A stretch of 64,000 bases of DNA, from positions 66,704,763 to 66,768,762 of the forward strand of contig JARDYH010000007.1 of the NCBI GenBank assembly GCA_029215795.1, given 5' to 3'. The notes beneath the pieces were generated by a model that saw only the letters and a list, made by a program, of their open reading frames with translations, searched no databases and was not told the origin of the DNA. Origin of the DNA: Anniella stebbinsi. Lineage: Eukaryota; Chordata; Lepidosauria; Squamata; Anniellidae. The position numbers and the translations under genes were made by a program. Below are positions 63,561 to 64,000 of this stretch, piece after piece (the first letter of the stretch is position 1; each line of letters begins with the position of its first letter).

Positions 63561-64000
63561 TTTCGTTATCCCTTAATGCATTAACCACCTTTCTGTACCC
63601 ACAATCAAAGCGATAGAAATATGGCAAAATGTGAGGGTTTTCTTATACTTTTCATGGACATTTGTAAATGAAGTGGGGATTCTAATATGTGTTAAAGTTT
63701 TAAGCACGTGGAACCAGGGATGGTGATAAAGCTTGGCTGATTGCACAGTCAAACTGCACGCACACACACCAAATTCCAAACTATAAGTTAATGTATGCAC
63801 TGTCAATGAGGATAGAAGCAATATGCACATTAAACTGAAATAACTATTCATGTGAACCAGGGGTGAGTTACCACAGACGAAGTAGAAAATGAAGTAATTA
63901 CACCAGGCATTTTTTTTGTATACGGAACTCCCGTTTCTCATTTACATGCATCCATAAAAGCCAAAATTAAACACAACCTAAGAGCCTATAAAAACTTCTT

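Larger units (their letters stand above)
62185..64000 (-). other. PPP5C: PPP5C intron 1 (partial)
   Basis: There is no exon 1 here: no CpG island and no reading frame resembling the first 40 residues. Repeats include MITE A copies at 62570-62672 and 63005-63097, a 'cctgagagtaagtccccctg' repeat tail at about 62830-62900 and a LINE block at 63190-63560. The last 440 bases are AT-rich with nothing recognised. Confidence 0.7.

Noticed and set aside
62185..64000. PPP5C exon 1 inside the right end of the window
   Set aside because: I find no frame resembling the N-terminal 40 residues, no acceptor-compatible phase 1 donor with coding sequence before it and no CpG island.

Overview
The window is nuclear DNA from a vertebrate, most likely a squamate reptile (lizard). 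It contains split genes with canonical GT-AG introns and GC-rich CpG islands. It also carries a dense mix of tRNA-derived Sauria-type SINEs, CR1/L2-type LINE fragments and palindromic non-autonomous DNA transposons. All identifications come from reading the sequence and from remembered family knowledge; no database was searched.

Layout. Positions 1-3211 hold the start of a minus-strand gene whose first exon ends exactly at its ATG (2653), inside a CpG island. I read it as probable CALM3 exon 1, with intron 1 running off the left edge. The same island contains a weak plus-strand candidate first exon (3145-3211). Positions 3940-9860 are intergenic, with a broken non-LTR retrotransposon and other repeats. 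Positions about 9870-37138 are one minus-strand gene of 15 coding exons encoding a Jagged/Serrate-class Notch ligand. Positions 37.2-46.6 kb are intergenic: a promoter CpG island, then repeats, then an AT-rich repeat-poor block. Positions about 46.6-62.2 kb are the minus-strand PPP5C gene, exons 2-13, with exon 1 beyond the right edge. The last 1.8 kb is PPP5C intron 1.

The central observation is the Jagged-class gene. All 15 exons join with consistent phases into one 744-residue reading frame: signal peptide, MNNL domain, canonical DSL domain, about nine EGF repeats, an unusual cysteine-rich stretch, one membrane helix and a short tail. Exon lengths and phases in the first two thirds match what I recall of JAG1 almost exactly (255, 61, 131, 120, 114, 114 and 47 bases). 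The coding sequence then jumps to the membrane exon, so EGF 10-16 and the Jagged cysteine-rich domain are absent. The result is a Jagged ligand of Delta length. It is neither JAG1 nor JAG2 and lies between PPP5C and a probable CALM3. In human, PPP5C and CALM3 are close together on chromosome 19 with no Jagged gene that I know of between them. This suggests a third vertebrate Jagged paralog lost in mammals.

PPP5C looks fully ordinary: the 12 exons encode 459 residues that correspond to human residues 41-499, with all catalytic metal ligands present. The intervening DNA is notable for more than 20 copies of one palindromic element and two other foldback transposon families.
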